64,000 nucleotides of DNA from Flavobacterium ovatum (GTDB lineage: Bacteria; Bacteroidota; Bacteroidia; Flavobacteriales; Flavobacteriaceae). The first letter of the stretch is position 1. The number at the start of each line of letters is the position of its first letter. Below, one piece after another: positions 62,435-64,000 of the stretch. A model generated the notes under the pieces. That model was given only the letters and a program-made list of their open reading frames with translations, had not been told where the DNA came from and made no database searches. Location: positions 1,426,001 through 1,490,000 of the forward strand of contig NZ_CP160035.1 in assembly GCF_040703125.1 (NCBI RefSeq), read 5' to 3'. The translations under genes were made by a program, and so were the position numbers.

Positions 62435-62800
62435 TTATATCTTTATCGACAATAAATTTAAGTCATTTTTGGTTACTGTTGGAGATAAATTGTTGTTCAA
62501 TTTTTGCAAAACAAGCTCTCCAACTTTCATTGCGTCCCTTTTTGATTTGAAACTACTGTTGTTTTCTACCGCTGGTATAATGGTTTGTTTAATGATTATT
62601 TTATCATTTTGAGTTATCGTATAGCCCCATCCATTTTCAGTTTTTATGGTGCTAACACTCATTCTGGATTTATAATTGCAGGAAACCAAACATAGGTACA
62701 TTGCCAAAAAGAAGGCGTATTTTGCTAGTTGTGAATAGCCAAAAGGCTCCTGGTTATTGAACCAGAAGCGCTTTGTGTTTTTATTATTATTAATTGTCAT
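62435..62800 (-). CDS. DUF4907-type lipoprotein
   Basis: The 121-residue frame has a lipobox LVSC (C41) after a hydrophobic stretch at about 25-40, and a C-terminal segment resembling DUF4907 (NGWGYTITQNDKIIIKQTII and F-K-S-K-R-D-A-M-K-V). Because the first 22 residues are encoded across a strong hairpin, the true start is in doubt; the ATG at 62800, 11 bases inside the Kelch gene's end, is the only ATG upstream of the lipobox except one seven residues before it, which is too close. Small lipoproteins of this family sit near Kelch proteins in other Bacteroidota as far as I recall. Confidence 0.75.
   Translation of the reverse strand: MTINNNKNTKRFWFNNQEPFGYSQLAKYAFFLAMYLCLVSCNYKSRMSVSTIKTENGWGYTITQNDKIIIKQTIIPAVENNSSFKSKRDAMKVGELVLQKLNNNLSPTVTKNDLNLLSIKI
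62742..62774 (-). terminator. Hairpin between the Kelch and DUF4907 genes
   Basis: The imperfect stem AAAGGCTCCTGGTT / AACCAGAAGCGCTTT (a few mismatches) has an ATTG loop. On the minus strand it begins 16 bases after the Kelch stop codon and ends in CCTTTTGG, a weak T-run. It could weaken transcription of the downstream genes, but it lies within the DUF4907 frame as called. Confidence 0.45.
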
Positions 62801-63782
62801 AATCTGATTGTTCCTCTAATGGTTTGAATTCCCAAGCATCATCAAAATAGGAAGAGCCTGATTTTCCAAGTAAAACAAAACCTCTTTGATTGATGGCAAA
62901 ACCAATTGCATCCGTTCTCGCAGATCCTTCTAGAGAAGTTTTATCGTTCCAAAGGTCAGTTGTAGGGTTGTATTCCCAAATGGTTTTCGAATATTCACCA
63001 CATGCAATATAGCCCAAACCATTCATAGAAAAACTCACGGCGTTTGATCTTGTGATTAAGTAAGTGTCATGATCGTCTTCGGAATCGTCTAAGCTTCTTT
63101 TCTTTGTCCATACTTCTGTACTTGGGTCAAATTCCCAAAAATCGGTTTGATAAGCACCGCTGTTAACCCCAGTTCCTAAGTACGCTTTGTCGTTTATGAC
63201 AAATACTGTTGCGTTTCTTCTTTTGTTTCCGCCAAAACCACTTACAAGCATCCACGAGTCAGTTGTTGGGCTGTATTGATAGAAATCTTTTAGATAGTTT
63301 CCGTCGTATCCTGTACCAAAATATGCTTTGTTGCCAACTTGAAATCCTACAGCAGAATAACGAGCAGTTCCACCAAAATCTGATTTTTTTGTCCAGATAT
63401 TTGTCATGGGATCGTATTGGTAAAAATCTTTTAATTTATTAGTTCCGTCATAACCTAGGCCAATATATCCCTTGTTGTCTAATTGAAATCCTGATGCTGC
63501 GCTTCTAGCTGTTCCAATGAAATTTGCCTTTTGTTCCCAGTAATCACCATCAGAGTTGTATGCCCAAAGATCGTTAAGATATTCGTCACCAGTATAGCCG
63601 GTAGTTACAAAGGCAAAACTTCCAATAACAAAACTGGTTGCGCTAGAGCGAGCTGGACCGTCAAAAGAAGATTTTTTTACCCAGTTGCCTAATAATTCTT
63701 CATCGTCGTCAGTGCTACAGCTAACAAATGATATACTGATTAGAAGTGCTGTGAAAATTGAAATTTTTTTATAAATATTCAT
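62790..63782 (-). CDS. Kelch-repeat lipoprotein (beta-propeller)
   Basis: The 330-residue protein has a lipoprotein signal (F-V-S-C, C22) followed by S-T-D-D-D-E-E and then six or seven Kelch-type repeats of about 45 residues. Most share A-Y-x-G-T-G or G-Y-I-G-L-G-Y-D-G and W-x-x-K-S-x-F-x-G-x-A-R. The fold is a beta-propeller on the cell envelope, likely for binding a protein or glycan. It ends 11 bases inside the DUF4907 gene and starts 14 bases after the barrel gene, all on the same strand. The ligand is unknown. Confidence 0.92.
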   Translation of the reverse strand: MNIYKKISIFTALLISISFVSCSTDDDEELLGNWVKKSSFDGPARSSATSFVIGSFAFVTTGYTGDEYLNDLWAYNSDGDYWEQKANFIGTARSAASGFQLDNKGYIGLGYDGTNKLKDFYQYDPMTNIWTKKSDFGGTARYSAVGFQVGNKAYFGTGYDGNYLKDFYQYSPTTDSWMLVSGFGGNKRRNATVFVINDKAYLGTGVNSGAYQTDFWEFDPSTEVWTKKRSLDDSEDDHDTYLITRSNAVSFSMNGLGYIACGEYSKTIWEYNPTTDLWNDKTSLEGSARTDAIGFAINQRGFVLLGKSGSSYFDDAWEFKPLEEQSDYDN

Positions 63783-63796
63783 GTTTTTTAGTTGTA

Positions 63797-64000
63797 TTAG
63801 AGTTTGTATTTTATGCCGAATGAAAGGATGTATCCCTTGCTGTTATTTAAGTCGTTTAGTAGATTGTTTTTTTGGTCAATTGCTATGAATTTTTTATTAA
63901 AATCGTATCCACCTTTTAAATTTAAATACCAATTGGAATCTACATTTCGTTCATATTCTAACTGTGTATTTAAATTTGAAAACTCAACTTTTGAAAGAGT
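63797..64000 (-). CDS. C-terminal end of an outer-membrane beta-barrel protein, cut by the window edge
   Basis: On the minus strand, 67 codons run from the window edge to a TAA at 63797-63799. They contain amphipathic strands (YERNVDSNWYLNLKGGYDF) and end GYILSFGIKYKL, a terminal strand typical of outer-membrane barrels. The start lies beyond position 64000. It is 14 bases upstream of the Kelch lipoprotein gene, so it is the first visible gene of the operon. The family (TonB-dependent receptor or other porin) cannot be told from this piece. Confidence 0.8.
   Translation of the reverse strand, partial: TLSKVEFSNLNTQLEYERNVDSNWYLNLKGGYDFNKKFIAIDQKNNLLNDLNNSKGYILSFGIKYKL

Noticed and set aside
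1..64000. Search for tRNA, rRNA, complete insertion sequence, integrase, phage or CRISPR in the window
   Set aside because: None was seen by reading; no program was run, so a small RNA gene could have been missed.

Overview
The window is a chromosomal segment of a Bacteroidota bacterium, almost certainly a Flavobacterium or close relative. The evidence is the low GC content, lack of Shine-Dalgarno sequences, and many upstream boxes of the Bacteroidota form TAnnTTTG. The gene content agrees: gliding and type IX secretion genes (gldD, gldE, sprA, remB, a porP/sprF paralogue), alternative complex III (actABCDEF), and the typical cluster gldD-gldE-ssb-mutY-hup-rng. I see no phage, integrase, complete insertion sequence, CRISPR array, rRNA or tRNA.

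Layout. 1-620: a terminator, a dispersed hairpin repeat and non-coding sequence. 621-1334 (-): rpmA and rplU. 1577-4331 (+): an active/inactive pair of M16 peptidases. 4379-5729: an EamA exporter and a metal-binding lipoprotein. 5809-9244 (-): gldD, gldE, ssb, mutY. 9379-11591 (+): HU, an unlisted 30-residue basic protein, and RNase G. 11727-18327: a two-TM ion channel, a divergent MFS/AraC pair, a PAP2-GtrA-ArnT-like envelope operon and a SPOR protein. 18545-29884 (+): actABCDEF-coxB-coxA, one respiratory operon. 29967-33039: ruvB, a second copy of the hairpin repeat, queG, a decayed LacI-family regulator, and a CBS protein. 33194-46406 (+): maeB, ruvA, sprA, gcvH, VanZ, remB. 46517-51614 (+): heme O synthase, oxidase subunits III/IV, a Cys-less Sco-like protein, true Sco, DUF420 and a small CxxC protein. 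51619-60613: a DUF4403 lipoprotein, a TolC/MacA-type pair, tsaB, mscS, nfu, porP-like and a gamma-carbonic-anhydrase-like gene. 60622-64000 (-): an operon running from an outer-membrane barrel (cut by the window edge) through a Kelch lipoprotein and a DUF4907 lipoprotein to a LytS/LytTR two-component pair.

How the genes work together. The two respiratory blocks encode a menaquinol-oxidising alternative complex III, the oxidase it feeds, and the heme and copper assembly factors. SprA, GldD, GldE, RemB and the PorP-like protein belong to the gliding/type IX secretion machinery of the envelope. RuvA, RuvB, SSB and MutY are DNA maintenance; RplU, RpmA, RNase G, QueG and TsaB are translation or RNA functions.

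Most of the window is ordinary core genome. The points most worth a second look are the barrel-Kelch-DUF4907-LytS/LytTR operon, the Cys-less Sco paralogue, the dispersed hairpin repeat family, the decayed LacI gene, the start codons four bases after promoter boxes (ruvB, queG), and an orphan terminator in the 53.0-53.7 kb gap.
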